This document shows, one piece after another, positions 1-9,110 of a stretch of DNA of 64,000 bases (position 1 is its first letter; each line of letters starts with the position of its first letter). A program made the translations under genes and the position numbers. The DNA is from Arundinibacter roseus (GTDB taxonomy: Bacteria > Bacteroidota > Bacteroidia > Cytophagales > Spirosomataceae): NCBI RefSeq assembly GCF_004348825.1, contig NZ_SMJU01000016.1, positions 60,818 through 124,817 on the forward strand, read 5' to 3'. The notes under the pieces are model-generated. The model worked only from the letters and a program-made list of their open reading frames with translations. It had not been told where the DNA came from and did no database searches.

Positions 1-1220
1 CGCAGAATGTAGATGGATTTTATAACAAATTGCCCTTCTTTGATTGGGAGCATGAAGCCCGGCATTACGGAATTGTGACGCAGGCTACCTTTGAAAGACT
101 CGCCGCGCTGAACGCCCACGTATTAACGACCGTTAGCGACGTTACGGCCCGCGAATGCGAAGTCTTTCTGGGCAGAATTCCCGACCTTGTGACACCCAAT
201 GGGCTGAACGTTGTTCGGTTTCAGGCTGTTCACGAATTCCAGAATCTGCATATTCGCTACAAAGAAAAAATTCATGAGTTTGTGTTGGGCCATTTTTTTC
301 CCAGCTACTCATTTGACCTGGATAAAACTCTGTATTTCTTCACCTCAGGGCGTTATGAATATAGCAATAAAGGATATGATCTGACGCTAGAAGCCCTCGC
401 CCGACTGAACTGGAAAATGATTCAGATGGGGATGGATATGACGGTGGTGATGTTTATCGTAACCAAGCAGCCGTATTTTTCTATCAATGCCGATGTGCTT
501 CAATCAAGAGCTGTTTTGGATGAGTTGCAGGAAACCTGTACTGCCATTGAAAAACAGGTAGGCGAAAAGCTTTTTCTGGCCACAGCATCGGGATCGGATC
601 ATAAAATGCCTGACCTCAACAACTTTGTAGATGAGTATTGGCGGCTGCGGTTGCGTCGTACCATTCAATCCTGGAAAACAAATGAACTCCCGGCCGTAGT
701 AACGCATGATTTGAAGCAGGAAGACGGAATTACGGACTTCTGCCGCAAAGCCAATCTTGTCAATAATGAGCGCGACCGGGTAAAAATTGTGTATCATCCC
801 GACTTCATTTCGTCTACCAATCCGTTGTTTGGTCTGGATTACGGGCAATTTGTGCGTGGGTGCCATTTGGGAGTTTTTCCAAGTTATTATGAGCCCTGGG
901 GCTACACGCCGCTGGAATGCGTGGTTCGCGGCGTTCCTACGGTAACGAGCGATTTGTCAGGTTTTGGTGATTATATCATGCAGATTATGCGGGATTATGA
1001 AAACCGGGGCATTTATGTCATTAATCGCAAAACTCAGAATTTCTCACAAGCCGCTGATCAAATGGCGGACATTCTGTTCAAATTTGTAAAAATGCAGCGC
1101 CGTGACCGTATCATGCAGCGAAATCGGGTAGAGAATATCTCCGATGTTTTTGATTGGACAAACCTCCGTTCCTATTATGATACCGCTCATGACCTGGCTC
1201 AGAAGCGCAAAAAACCATAA
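1..1220 (+). CDS. Glycogen synthase, GT3 (eukaryotic-type) family, 5' truncated by the window edge
   Basis: The reading frame is already open at base 3 (residues QNVDGFYNK precede the first possible start codon), so the gene begins outside the window and only the C-terminal part of about 405 residues is visible. GT3 enzymes extend alpha-1,4-glucan chains from UDP-glucose in the cytoplasm. Diagnostic stretches are FFTSGRYEYSNKGYD, typical of the GT3 sugar-nucleotide domain, and YYEPWGYTPLECVVRG, which contains the conserved E-P-W-G-Y-T-P segment around the catalytic glutamate. This form is common in Bacteroidota in place of GT5 GlgA. The gene ends at a strong hairpin shared with the convergent DUF4301 gene. 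Confidence 0.9.
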   Translation, partial: QNVDGFYNKLPFFDWEHEARHYGIVTQATFERLAALNAHVLTTVSDVTARECEVFLGRIPDLVTPNGLNVVRFQAVHEFQNLHIRYKEKIHEFVLGHFFPSYSFDLDKTLYFFTSGRYEYSNKGYDLTLEALARLNWKMIQMGMDMTVVMFIVTKQPYFSINADVLQSRAVLDELQETCTAIEKQVGEKLFLATASGSDHKMPDLNNFVDEYWRLRLRRTIQSWKTNELPAVVTHDLKQEDGITDFCRKANLVNNERDRVKIVYHPDFISSTNPLFGLDYGQFVRGCHLGVFPSYYEPWGYTPLECVVRGVPTVTSDLSGFGDYIMQIMRDYENRGIYVINRKTQNFSQAADQMADILFKFVKMQRRDRIMQRNRVENISDVFDWTNLRSYYDTAHDLAQKRKKP

Positions 1221-1244
1221 ATCTGATTCAATAGAAAGCATAAA

Positions 1245-1288
1245 AACAGAAGGCCGCCCAATTAGTTCAGGCGGCCTTCTGTTTTTTA
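1245..1288. terminator. Bidirectional rho-independent terminator
   Basis: A perfect 14-bp inverted repeat (1245-1258 and 1270-1283, core GAAGGCCGCC) has an 11-nt loop and is followed by a T run. It separates the convergent glycogen synthase and DUF4301 genes. The arm resembles the hairpins at 49835 and 53543. Confidence 0.9.
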
Positions 1289-1320
1289 TAAAAGTATATT
1301 ACAAGAGAAAAAACTCCTGA

Positions 1321-2817
1321 TTACTGATGTTGCTCGCGTAGCAGATCATTTACCGTTTTGACCGGATTAAAAGTAATCAGTGGTACTTCCACAAAAAGCG
1401 TGTTCCAATTGGCCATAGCACCATTCCAAAGTCCGGGGAGTTCCTGTGCTTTGAGTTCTTTGCCGTCTTTGGATTTACTTGAAATAAAGCCGGTTTGGGG
1501 GTCACGGAATTCTTTTAACTGATAAGATTGTCCATGACGATTTTTCATGGCACATACCAAATCAACGGGATTAAAGTGTGTGGCGTTTTGAAAGATTCCC
1601 TTCTGCTCGTCGTTCTGCATATCTACCTGCGCAGATTCAACGATTTGCAGAGAAGCTGAGCCGTCGGCATTATCTGCCCAAAAAGGCCCGCCACCGGGTT
1701 CGCCCACGTTTTCAACCATGCCGCAAACCCGCAGAGGGCGTTCAAGTTTTGTACGGAAATAGGCTATTTTTTCTGTTTCCGACCAGGTTTCAAAGGTTTC
1801 GGGCGGGCTCACAGAAAGCTCATGCAGGAAAAACGTATGCAGTTCGGCGAGTAAAGATTCGTCAGGCTGCGTCTCTAATTTTGACTGAAAGTCGAAAATA
1901 CGTGCCTGCACTTCCAACAGCACACCTGCTAATGCTTTTTTATACGTTACGGTGGTTTCCTTCAAATGATCAGGAACCACGTTATCTACATTTTTAATAA
2001 AAATCAGATCTGCTTCAAGCACTGCCAGATTTTCGAGCAAAGCACCATGTCCGGCGGGTCGAAATAGCAAGGTATCGTCTTTTTCCCGGAAAGGAGTATT
2101 GTCCATATTGACGGCAATCGTATCCGTAGAAGCCTTTTGCTCCGAAAACGAAACAAAGTACTTTACGCCAAACATACTTTCGTAGGCAGGGAGCACCTCT
2201 ACTACCAGCTTTTCAAATTTATCCCGGTGTTCCGGCGAAACGGTGAAATGCAGGTGAGCCCGTTGACCCGCATTGGCATACAAAGCGCCTTCTACCAGAT
2301 GCTCTTCCAGCGGAGTGCGGGCCTTGGTGGGATAGCTGTGAAATTTTAGCAGACCTTTGGGCAAATTACCATAGCCGAGCCCTTTTTCGGTCAAAAAATA
2401 ATCAGCAATAACTTCGGGCGCAACCGTCGAAATATCATGATGATCCGTAGCCATTACGTCTTTCAGATCGTCATAAAAGGCAAAGGAAGTGAGTTTTTCA
2501 AAAAACTCATCAACAGATTTATCTTTCTTTCCTTCATCCAGAAAAGTAAAGAGCGATTTGAACATCCGGGTAGCAGCACCAGAAGCGGGTACAAATTTGA
2601 GCAGTGTGATTTCGCCTTCGGCAGCACGTGTCTCAAATACTGCCACCTTATCGGTCAAATCCTGCTCGGCAAGCCGAATAATGCCATCGCCTACGGTAGC
2701 GGCTTTGGTTAAAGGAAGAAAGGGGAAACCATCTTTAAAAAACTGAATTTGTTCATGTACCAGAGCGGTTTCACTGCCGCGTTCTTTTATTTGTATCAGG
2801 TCGTTTTCATGTAGCAT
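1321..2817 (-). CDS. DUF4301 family protein, possible nucleotidyltransferase-like enzyme
   Basis: The 498-residue product resembles DUF4301, a family of unproven function. I chose the ATG at 2817 (MLHENDLIQIKERG); a TTG three codons upstream is less likely. There is no signal peptide or membrane segment, so it is probably cytoplasmic. Several pieces look like UTP-sugar pyrophosphorylases: VPASGAATRMFK (residues 76-87) resembles the G-x-G-T-R substrate loop, RPAGHGALLENL (about residue 255) resembles their P-P-G-H-G segment, IKNVDNVV (about 275) resembles the N-V-D-N motif, and LPGLWNGAMANWN lies near the C terminus. These similarities are seen by eye. An enzymatic role, perhaps in nucleotide-sugar supply for the convergent glycogen synthase, is inference. 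Confidence 0.8.
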   Translation of the reverse strand: MLHENDLIQIKERGSETALVHEQIQFFKDGFPFLPLTKAATVGDGIIRLAEQDLTDKVAVFETRAAEGEITLLKFVPASGAATRMFKSLFTFLDEGKKDKSVDEFFEKLTSFAFYDDLKDVMATDHHDISTVAPEVIADYFLTEKGLGYGNLPKGLLKFHSYPTKARTPLEEHLVEGALYANAGQRAHLHFTVSPEHRDKFEKLVVEVLPAYESMFGVKYFVSFSEQKASTDTIAVNMDNTPFREKDDTLLFRPAGHGALLENLAVLEADLIFIKNVDNVVPDHLKETTVTYKKALAGVLLEVQARIFDFQSKLETQPDESLLAELHTFFLHELSVSPPETFETWSETEKIAYFRTKLERPLRVCGMVENVGEPGGGPFWADNADGSASLQIVESAQVDMQNDEQKGIFQNATHFNPVDLVCAMKNRHGQSYQLKEFRDPQTGFISSKSKDGKELKAQELPGLWNGAMANWNTLFVEVPLITFNPVKTVNDLLREQHQ

Positions 2818-2903
2818 AATACACAAGGGGTAATTAGGTTCGAATACGTTAAACTTATTGAGTAAAGGTAATTTGGCAAGAAATTTACGTAAAACCTACC
2901 TAA

Positions 2904-5156
2904 CTATTCAACGATTCGTAACTTGGCAAAGCTAAGTAGTAACGTTTTTTCTCCGATTCCGTCGAACTTCACAATGGCTTTTCGGTCGGTGCCATTTACA
3001 TCGAGCTTGCTTACTACACCAAACCCAAACTTGGGATGTTCCACCTGCTGCCCCTCGGTAAGTCCTGAGGTATCGCTGGGAGTAAAATTATCCGAAGGCT
3101 GATGCGTTACAGGCGGGGTGCGCGTAGGCGCAGACTTGGGACCAATGTTTTTCAAAAAGCCCATAGGAGTAGCGGGTGTATCACGTTGGGCAAGGTTGCG
3201 GGTTGTTTTTGAGGTGTTTAAAAACCGTTGATCAACTTCCAGTAAAAATCGGCTTGGTTCACACATTTTCAAGCGGCCCCACTGATAGCGGCTTTCGGCA
3301 TACGAAAATGTAAGCTTATGACGGGCGCGGGTAATGGCTACGTAAAACAGGCGACGTTCTTCTTCCAGATCCTGACGGCTTTCGAGCATCATCTGACTTG
3401 GAAAAAGATCTTCTTCCATGCCGACAATATATACATTTCTGAATTCCAGACCTTTGGCAGAGTGAATAGTCATGAGCGTGATGCGGTCATTGTCTCCATC
3501 ATCGTCAGGTTCATCGGCGTTGGTAAGTAGCGAAACCGACTGCAAAAAGGCGCTTAATGATTTTTCTTCATTGTCAGGATTATCCACAAACTCCTTAATT
3601 GCGTTAAGGAGTTCCTGCACGTTTTCGTAGCGGGAAAGTCCCTCTACGGTTTTGTCCTCGTACAGTTCGCGCAAAATTCCCGACGTTTTGGCTACGTGTG
3701 TAGCTACCTCGAAAGCATCTTTTTGCTGTTCAAGCAAAAGTTTAAAACTCTTGATGAGGGTTGCAAACTGTTCGATTGGTACAGTGGAACGGCCGCTGAC
3801 ATGCTGATTTATGTTACTTACGATTTCCCAGATTGGCACCTGTTTTTCGGCAGCTAAAACCGTTATTTTGGCCACAGTAGTATCGCCAATGCCTCGCTTG
3901 GGCAGATTGATGATACGTTTAAAAGCCTCTTCGTCCTGTTGATTTACGATGTAGCGCAAATACGAAAGCAGGTCTTTGATCTCTTTCCGTTGATAAAACG
4001 AAAGGCCGCCCACAATTCTGTATTTGAGGTTCAGGCGGCGAAGCGCTTCTTCAAAAGCCCGTGATTGAGCGTTTGTTCGATACAAAATCGCAAAATCATT
4101 GTTTTGCAGGTTGTGCTGCATTTTCTCCTCAAAAATAGACGTAGACACAAGCCTTCCTTCCTCATTGTCAGAGTTTGCTTTGACTACCTCAATGAGTGAA
4201 CCTTCTTCATTTACGGTAAAAACCTCTTTTTTGAGTTGGGTTTTATTCCGGGCAATGACCGAATTGGCCGTATTGACAATCGTTTGGGTGGAGCGGTAGT
4301 TCTGTTCCAGCTTGATGGTTTTAACATCGGGAAAATCCTTTTCAAAGTTCAGGATATTCTCAATATTAGCTCCCCGAAACGCATAGATACTTTGGGCATC
4401 GTCGCCTACGATGCAAATGTTCCGGTGCACGGCCGAGAGTTTACGGGTAATCAGATACTGAGAAACGTTTGTATCCTGAAACTCATCAACCATGACGTAT
4501 TGAAACTTGTGCTGATACTTGTGAAGCACTTCCGGAAAATCGCGAAAGAGAACGTTTGTATTATAAAGTAAGTCATCAAAATCCATGGCATTGGCCTGAA
4601 AGCAGCGCACGGTGTAAGCTTTATACAATCGCCCAATCTCCGGCATGCGGGCTGCGTCGTCGTCTGCCTTTATAATGCTGTTATTGAGGTAATCATCTGC
4701 CGAAACCAGCCGATTTTTAGCTCCTGAAATCCGGTTAAAAACTACATTGGGTTTGTAGATTTTGTCATCCAGATTAAACTCTTTCACCAGGCTTCTAAGC
4801 AGCGACTTTGAATCGTCGGTATCATAAATCGAAAAATCGCTGGTATATCCCAGGTAGCGAGCTTCGATGCGCAGAATTTTGGCAAAAACGGAGTGAAACG
4901 TTCCCATCCAGATATTACGCGCTTCGTAGCCAACAGAATTTTCAATGCGGTGGCGCATTTCGGCGGCTGCCTTGTTAGTAAAAGTCAGAGAAAGAATCCG
5001 AAATGGATCAACACCATTTTCAATCAGATAGGCAATGCGTAAGGTAAGAACCCGGGTTTTGCCGGAGCCCGCTCCGGCAATAATCATAAGAGGACCTTCT
5101 CCGTGCATAACAGCTTGTCGCTGAGGCTCGTTAAGGCCCGTTAAATAGTCAGTCAT
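2904..5156 (-). CDS. pcrA: ATP-dependent DNA helicase, UvrD/PcrA/Rep superfamily 1A
   Basis: This 750-residue protein is a 3'-5' DNA translocase acting in repair and in clearing proteins from DNA. Walker A is AGAGSGKT at residues 27-34, motif II is VMVDEFQDTN near residue 225, QNYRST (motif IV region) follows, and motifs V and VI are visible as LMTIHSAKGLEF and YVAITRARHKL. The C-terminal tail contains VEHPKFGFGVV, the small Tudor-like RNA-polymerase-binding motif of PcrA/UvrD proteins. Length and domain order are normal for the family. It is transcribed leftwards, separate from the repressor gene upstream. Confidence 0.95.
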   Translation of the reverse strand: MTDYLTGLNEPQRQAVMHGEGPLMIIAGAGSGKTRVLTLRIAYLIENGVDPFRILSLTFTNKAAAEMRHRIENSVGYEARNIWMGTFHSVFAKILRIEARYLGYTSDFSIYDTDDSKSLLRSLVKEFNLDDKIYKPNVVFNRISGAKNRLVSADDYLNNSIIKADDDAARMPEIGRLYKAYTVRCFQANAMDFDDLLYNTNVLFRDFPEVLHKYQHKFQYVMVDEFQDTNVSQYLITRKLSAVHRNICIVGDDAQSIYAFRGANIENILNFEKDFPDVKTIKLEQNYRSTQTIVNTANSVIARNKTQLKKEVFTVNEEGSLIEVVKANSDNEEGRLVSTSIFEEKMQHNLQNNDFAILYRTNAQSRAFEEALRRLNLKYRIVGGLSFYQRKEIKDLLSYLRYIVNQQDEEAFKRIINLPKRGIGDTTVAKITVLAAEKQVPIWEIVSNINQHVSGRSTVPIEQFATLIKSFKLLLEQQKDAFEVATHVAKTSGILRELYEDKTVEGLSRYENVQELLNAIKEFVDNPDNEEKSLSAFLQSVSLLTNADEPDDDGDNDRITLMTIHSAKGLEFRNVYIVGMEEDLFPSQMMLESRQDLEEERRLFYVAITRARHKLTFSYAESRYQWGRLKMCEPSRFLLEVDQRFLNTSKTTRNLAQRDTPATPMGFLKNIGPKSAPTRTPPVTHQPSDNFTPSDTSGLTEGQQVEHPKFGFGVVSKLDVNGTDRKAIVKFDGIGEKTLLLSFAKLRIVE

Positions 5157-5261
5157 AGTTTATCCAATATCAGCAACCAAAGGCCCACAACGCATGCCGT
5201 GGGAACTGTGCAAAACTCAAAGTTAAGGAAAAGCTACGAAACCCGGACCGACCGTGGGTAC

Positions 5262-5957
5262 TCACTCAACGGGCGCACTTACAATATTTGCCACTCGCCA
5301 TATTCCCCGGATTTCGTCAGAAGGTACCGTTACGCTCCCTCCCATCGGATTGTCGGAGTGAAGAGTGAGGTAATGTTTGGTTAAAATATCGTTTTCCCGA
5401 ATCCGCTTGACCACAAAAAAATCACGGTAAATCACAGCAAATACGCCGCCGGACTGATAAATCCAGTCGCCGGGATCAAGCGGAACCGCCAATACGCGCG
5501 CACCGTGCACAAGCTGCGGGCTCATGCTGTTGCCTGAAATTTCAAGAATTACCGGTTCACGCAGGTTCTTTACAAGATCTTTGCTAATTCGGAAAGTTTC
5601 CAGGTCCTGAAACCGATAACTGTCGGTATAACTCTCTACAAAACTTGCGTGAAATTTGATTGGTACATATGGAACTTCTACGTAAGAGGTTTCTTCGGTC
5701 GACAGGATCGCGTTGGTTTGGACGCCTTCGTTAAGAATGGGCCCCTCTCCCCGAAGCAAAAAATCAGCCCTAACTTGTGGGTAATGATTCAAAATTCCGA
5801 TAATTGTATCGTAGGAGGGCTTTGCGCGACCGTTTAAAATGTTGTAAAATTTTGAAGAATTTTCGTCAAGATCTTTGGCAATCTGATAGATGGTAATCCC
5901 AAGTGCCTCAAAGACTTGTTTGAGACGATTCTGAATGGAGGTGTCAATTTCTTTCAT
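5262..5957 (-). CDS. XRE/S24 (LexA-like) phage-type repressor
   Basis: The 231-residue regulator has an N-terminal helix-turn-helix (about residues 8-62, with IYQIAKDL and FYNILNGRAKPSYDTI) and a C-terminal S24 signal-peptidase-like domain. The expected catalytic pair is present: Ser144 in GNSMSP and Lys184 in FVVKRI. I see no Ala-Gly cleavage pair in the linker, so self-cleavage is uncertain. Such proteins repress prophage or stress genes, but no phage gene lies nearby. A promoter and two palindromes just upstream suggest autoregulation. Confidence 0.88.
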   Translation of the reverse strand: MKEIDTSIQNRLKQVFEALGITIYQIAKDLDENSSKFYNILNGRAKPSYDTIIGILNHYPQVRADFLLRGEGPILNEGVQTNAILSTEETSYVEVPYVPIKFHASFVESYTDSYRFQDLETFRISKDLVKNLREPVILEISGNSMSPQLVHGARVLAVPLDPGDWIYQSGGVFAVIYRDFFVVKRIRENDILTKHYLTLHSDNPMGGSVTVPSDEIRGIWRVANIVSAPVE

Positions 5958-5967
5958 TTGTATGTTT

Positions 5968-5984
5968 TATATATACTATATATA
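5968..5984. promoter_or_regulatory. Palindrome, candidate operator in the repressor 5' leader
   Basis: TATATATA-C-TATATATA is a perfect 8+8 bp palindrome around one base. It lies between the predicted transcript start and the repressor ATG. Simple AT composition makes chance occurrence possible, but the position is right for autorepression. Confidence 0.4.
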
Positions 5985-5995
5985 TTGAATTATAA

Positions 5996-6024
5996 CAAAA
6001 GTAAATCATATTATATGACACAAA
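5996..6024 (-). promoter_or_regulatory. Promoter of the S24 repressor gene
   Basis: Read on the minus strand, TTTG (6021-6024) is followed after 17 nt by TACTTTTG (5996-6003). This matches the Bacteroidota primary-sigma form TTTG/TAnnTTTG. The expected start point is near 5990, about 30 nt before the ATG at 5957. Confidence 0.7.
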
Positions 6025-6036
6025 AATACTAATTTT

Positions 6037-6052
6037 AGGAATATGTATTCCT
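6037..6052. promoter_or_regulatory. 16-bp palindrome upstream of the repressor promoter
   Basis: AGGAATA-TG-TATTCCT has 7-bp perfect arms and sits 13 nt upstream of the -33 element of the S24 gene. It is a plausible repressor or regulator binding site; function is not shown by the sequence. Confidence 0.45.
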
Positions 6053-6797
6053 GAAAAATACTAAAAAGATCAATATTGAGTTGATTTTATATGTAAATCC
6101 TGCAAAATATAAATTTTTTTTGTGGAAAATAGCCAATCTAGACAGAGGAAGAAATTTGTGCTGTTTTGATGAGATCTTAAAAAATTTAATAAACTGATTC
6201 CTTTGGCAAATGGAAAGTAAACACTGCCGGATTATCATAAATGTATATCAAAAAAGAACAGAAGACTCGCAACCACCCATAAGTGTCTGAATGTCTCGAT
6301 TTAGAATATTTGCAAATTAGGTAATTAGTAGTTTAGTTCAAAAAGAGTTACTAAACAGAAAGATTTTTAGAAAATGTTGAAATAAATATTTATTGAAGTA
6401 TTTGAACGTAAGAAAGTACGTACCAAAGAATTAGATAAATGTGCAAAGAATGAACTTTAAGTTCTGACAAAATTGGTGACGAATACTAGTGAGTATAAAG
6501 ATACCTGGGGCATGCTTTCCGCTGAGGAATTATAGAATGTGACTGCTACTCCAAATAAAATTTGCTTTTGTGTAAGTAAGGCTCTATTTTTCCGCTCGAA
6601 TTCTACAAAAGGAAGGAGAATGTATGTGTGACAATAATTAATAGTACAATTTTATTTTTTGTGAATTTATTTTGTAAGTCTCTGTTTACTAACAAAATAA
6701 ATGAAAATTTGGGGGGGAGCAAAAAGTAGATAAACCGTAGAAAAGTACAATTTAATATTTGAGTTTTTAAAAAAGAATAAAAAAACTGAATATTCAC
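6053..6797. other. AT-rich intergenic region without a supported gene
   Basis: This stretch is very AT-rich and has stop codons in all frames. Short open stretches exist on the minus strand (about 6035-6238 and 6603-6857) but have low-complexity, Phe/Leu/Ile-rich translations like random AT-rich DNA. A short plus-strand tail at about 6484-6534 (ending in EYKDTWGMLSAEEL, then a stop) looks protein-like and could be a gene remnant, but there is too little to name. Confidence 0.5.
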
Positions 6798-6831
6798 TTG
6801 CTTTATTTTAAAAGGAAAACTCATACTTTTG
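6798..6831 (+). promoter_or_regulatory. Candidate promoter of the exbB-tonB operon
   Basis: TTG (6798-6800) and a perfect TAnnTTTG box, TACTTTTG (6824-6831), are separated by 23 nt, slightly longer than usual. Transcription would start near 6838 and leave a leader of about 105 nt before the exbB ATG at 6943. Confidence 0.55.
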
Positions 6832-6942
6832 TACGGTGCGTTTTGCGCCATAACCAAAATTTTATTTTACCAAAAAGCATTTGCTCAAAATTTTTCTTTA
6901 TTTAACAACCAAAATCTAATTAACCCTTTAAAAGTAAGTCTG

Positions 6943-7779
6943 ATGGAAAAGAAAGCTACGACGCCGGCGCCTAAGGCTGCCGCTGCACCGAAGAAAAGTA
7001 AAGGAGGATTGTTGAATCCAGCGTGGGTAATTCCTTTGCTTTTTGCGATTGCTCTTGTAATCTACATGTTTGTTCTGGGCGCCCCCGAACACTTCATTGA
7101 TGGGGATCATGAAAAAGGACCTAAGCCAGGTGATTATTATGGGATTGTTTACAAAGGAGGACCCATTGTACCGATTCTGATGACCTGTTTTCTGATTGTT
7201 CTTGTTTTTACGATCGAGCGTTTGATCACCCTGAGCAAAGCAAGTGGTACTGCAAGCATCGATGGTTTTGTTCGCAAGGTTAGAAGCCTGTTGGACAAGA
7301 ACCAAATCGATGAAGCTATCAAGGAGTGCGACAAGCAAAAAGGTTCTATCGGAAATGTAATCAAGACAGGTCTTGAAAAATACAAGATGCTGACAACGGA
7401 TACCGATCTGGACAAAGAGCAAAAATTGGCCGCTTTGTCAAAAGAAATCGAAGAAGCTACTACGCTTGAAATGCCAATGCTTCAGAAAAACCTGACGATT
7501 ATCGCAACGCTTGCTTCTGCCTCTACCCTGATTGCACTTCTAGGAACTGTAATCGGTATGATCAAGGCTTTTGCAGCGCTTGGTGCTTCTGGATCTCCTG
7601 ACTCTGCCGCTCTAGCAACGGGTATCTCTGAGGCCTTGATTAACACAGGTTTAGGTATCGGAACGGCTGCGATTGCAACCATCTCTTATGCGTATCTGAA
7701 CAGTAAAGTTGACGACCTGACATACAGCATTGACGAAATAGGAATGAGTATTCAGCAAAATTTTGCTACTCACTATTAA
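6943..7779 (+). CDS. exbB: MotA/TolQ/ExbB proton channel family protein (ExbB)
   Basis: The 278-residue inner-membrane protein is the proton-channel subunit that, with ExbD, energises TonB. I chose the ATG at 6943 (MEKKATTPAPKAAAAPKKSKGG); the frame is open further upstream but runs through the promoter. An Ala/Pro/Lys-rich start is followed by membrane segments at about residues 27-46, 73-92, 183-205 and 222-245. The family signature is in the third and fourth (TLIALLGTVIGMIKAFAALG, then ISEALINTGLGIGTAAIATI). It is the first gene of a rightward operon with two exbD genes and tonB. Confidence 0.93.
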   Translation: MEKKATTPAPKAAAAPKKSKGGLLNPAWVIPLLFAIALVIYMFVLGAPEHFIDGDHEKGPKPGDYYGIVYKGGPIVPILMTCFLIVLVFTIERLITLSKASGTASIDGFVRKVRSLLDKNQIDEAIKECDKQKGSIGNVIKTGLEKYKMLTTDTDLDKEQKLAALSKEIEEATTLEMPMLQKNLTIIATLASASTLIALLGTVIGMIKAFAALGASGSPDSAALATGISEALINTGLGIGTAAIATISYAYLNSKVDDLTYSIDEIGMSIQQNFATHY

Positions 7780-7827
7780 TAATTAATAGTATTGTTTCGT
7801 TAATATAAAAAAAACTTATATATTGCC

Positions 7828-8445
7828 ATGGCAAAAGTAAGACCTAAGAAGCATCCACCTACGATTGACATGACGGCGATGACCGACGTTGCATTCCTAT
7901 TGCTTACGTTCTTTATCATGACCGCCACGTTTAAATCACAGGAGGCTGCAGAGATTGACACTCCATCGTCTATCTCATCTATTAAGGTGCCCGATAGTGA
8001 TATTATGATGATCAGTATCGGAAATAAAGGTGAGGTGTTTTTTGGAGTAGATGCCCAACCGGATCGTGTAGCAATGCTTGAAAACATTGCAACCTCCAAG
8101 GGGCTGACATTTACGGATGCGCAGAAGAAAAAGTTCTCCAATCAGGCAAGCTTTGGATTTCCATTGGCTCAGTTGAAAGGATGGCTTGACTTGGCCGGAC
8201 CGGAAATGGGAACCGTGAAACAACCGGGTATCCCGACGGATTCAACCGGAGTAAGCGAATTGGCTGATTGGGTATATGCTGCCCGTCAGGCAAATCCTAA
8301 GCTTCGAATTGCGATCAAAGGGGATAATTCAGCGAAGTTTCCTACGTTCAAAAACGTATTGGCAAACTTACAATCGCAGAATATCAACCGATTTAACCTG
8401 ATCACCGATGCGGAAGAACCGCCCGCAGGTTGGAAAGTTGATTAA
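7828..8445 (+). CDS. exbD: Biopolymer transporter ExbD (first copy)
   Basis: The 205-residue ExbD/TolR protein has one N-terminal membrane segment (about residues 20-37). The essential membrane aspartate is in DMTAMTDVAFLLLTFFIM. The periplasmic domain is longer than in E. coli ExbD and carries an inserted segment around residues 70-140. It partners ExbB in the proton-driven stator for TonB. It lies 48 nt after exbB and 38 nt before a second exbD. Two unequal ExbD proteins are a common Bacteroidota arrangement and may form a heteromeric stator, which is inference here. Confidence 0.92.
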   Translation: MAKVRPKKHPPTIDMTAMTDVAFLLLTFFIMTATFKSQEAAEIDTPSSISSIKVPDSDIMMISIGNKGEVFFGVDAQPDRVAMLENIATSKGLTFTDAQKKKFSNQASFGFPLAQLKGWLDLAGPEMGTVKQPGIPTDSTGVSELADWVYAARQANPKLRIAIKGDNSAKFPTFKNVLANLQSQNINRFNLITDAEEPPAGWKVD

Positions 8446-8483
8446 CAGAAATAGAGATTCACCTGTAAATTGTACAGTATAAG

Positions 8484-9077
8484 ATGGCAGAAATAGTAGA
8501 ATCCGGTGGTGGTAAAGGCAAAGGTGATGGTAAGGTAAGGGCCAAAAAATTGTCGACCCGGGTAGATATGACCCCGATGGTAGACTTGGGCTTCCTGCTG
8601 ATAACATTCTTTATGCTTGCCACAACCCTCAGCAAGCCAACCTCTATGACTCTGAATGTTCCTGATAAACAGGAAGATAAGAAAGAGCAGGAAACAGAAC
8701 CTTTGAAAGCATCCAAGGTATTGACTGTATTCCTCGGTCGTAACGATGATGTATATCTGTTGGATGGTATCGCTGCTGATGACGATAAAGCCAAAGATCA
8801 GCTGAAAAAAGTTCGCTTTGGATCTGAGCTTCGTAGTGAGGTATTTAAGGCACAGACACGTGTTAACTCTCAATTCGAAAAAGATGAGGAAGGAAACCTG
8901 CCCTTTGTGGTGGTAATTAAGCCAACCGAAGTATCTACCTATAAGAATGTAGTAGATATATTGGATGAAATGGCGATTACCAAAACCAAAAGGTACGCAA
9001 TGGTAGACTTCCTGACCGATACAGAGAAGGCACTATTGGGAGATAAAGTAACTCCACGTCCTGAGGACGAAAATTAA
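8484..9077 (+). CDS. exbD: Biopolymer transporter ExbD (second copy)
   Basis: This 197-residue second ExbD/TolR protein has the membrane signature RVDMTPMVDLGFLLITFFML at about residues 27-46, including the conserved Asp. A basic Gly/Lys-rich cytoplasmic start (GGGKGKGDGKVRAKK) precedes it. It differs strongly from the first copy outside the membrane segment, so it is not a recent duplication. The gap to tonB is 33 nt. The likely role is the second stator component of the ExbB-ExbD-TonB complex. Confidence 0.92.
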   Translation: MAEIVESGGGKGKGDGKVRAKKLSTRVDMTPMVDLGFLLITFFMLATTLSKPTSMTLNVPDKQEDKKEQETEPLKASKVLTVFLGRNDDVYLLDGIAADDDKAKDQLKKVRFGSELRSEVFKAQTRVNSQFEKDEEGNLPFVVVIKPTEVSTYKNVVDILDEMAITKTKRYAMVDFLTDTEKALLGDKVTPRPEDEN

Positions 9078-9110
9078 TCTTATTATTTAACATTTTTTAA
9101 ATCAAACGCC

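Noticed and set aside
6035..6857. Minus-strand ORFs of 67 and 84 codons in the AT-rich gap
   Set aside because: Low-complexity hydrophobic translations expected from AT-rich DNA; no start signals.
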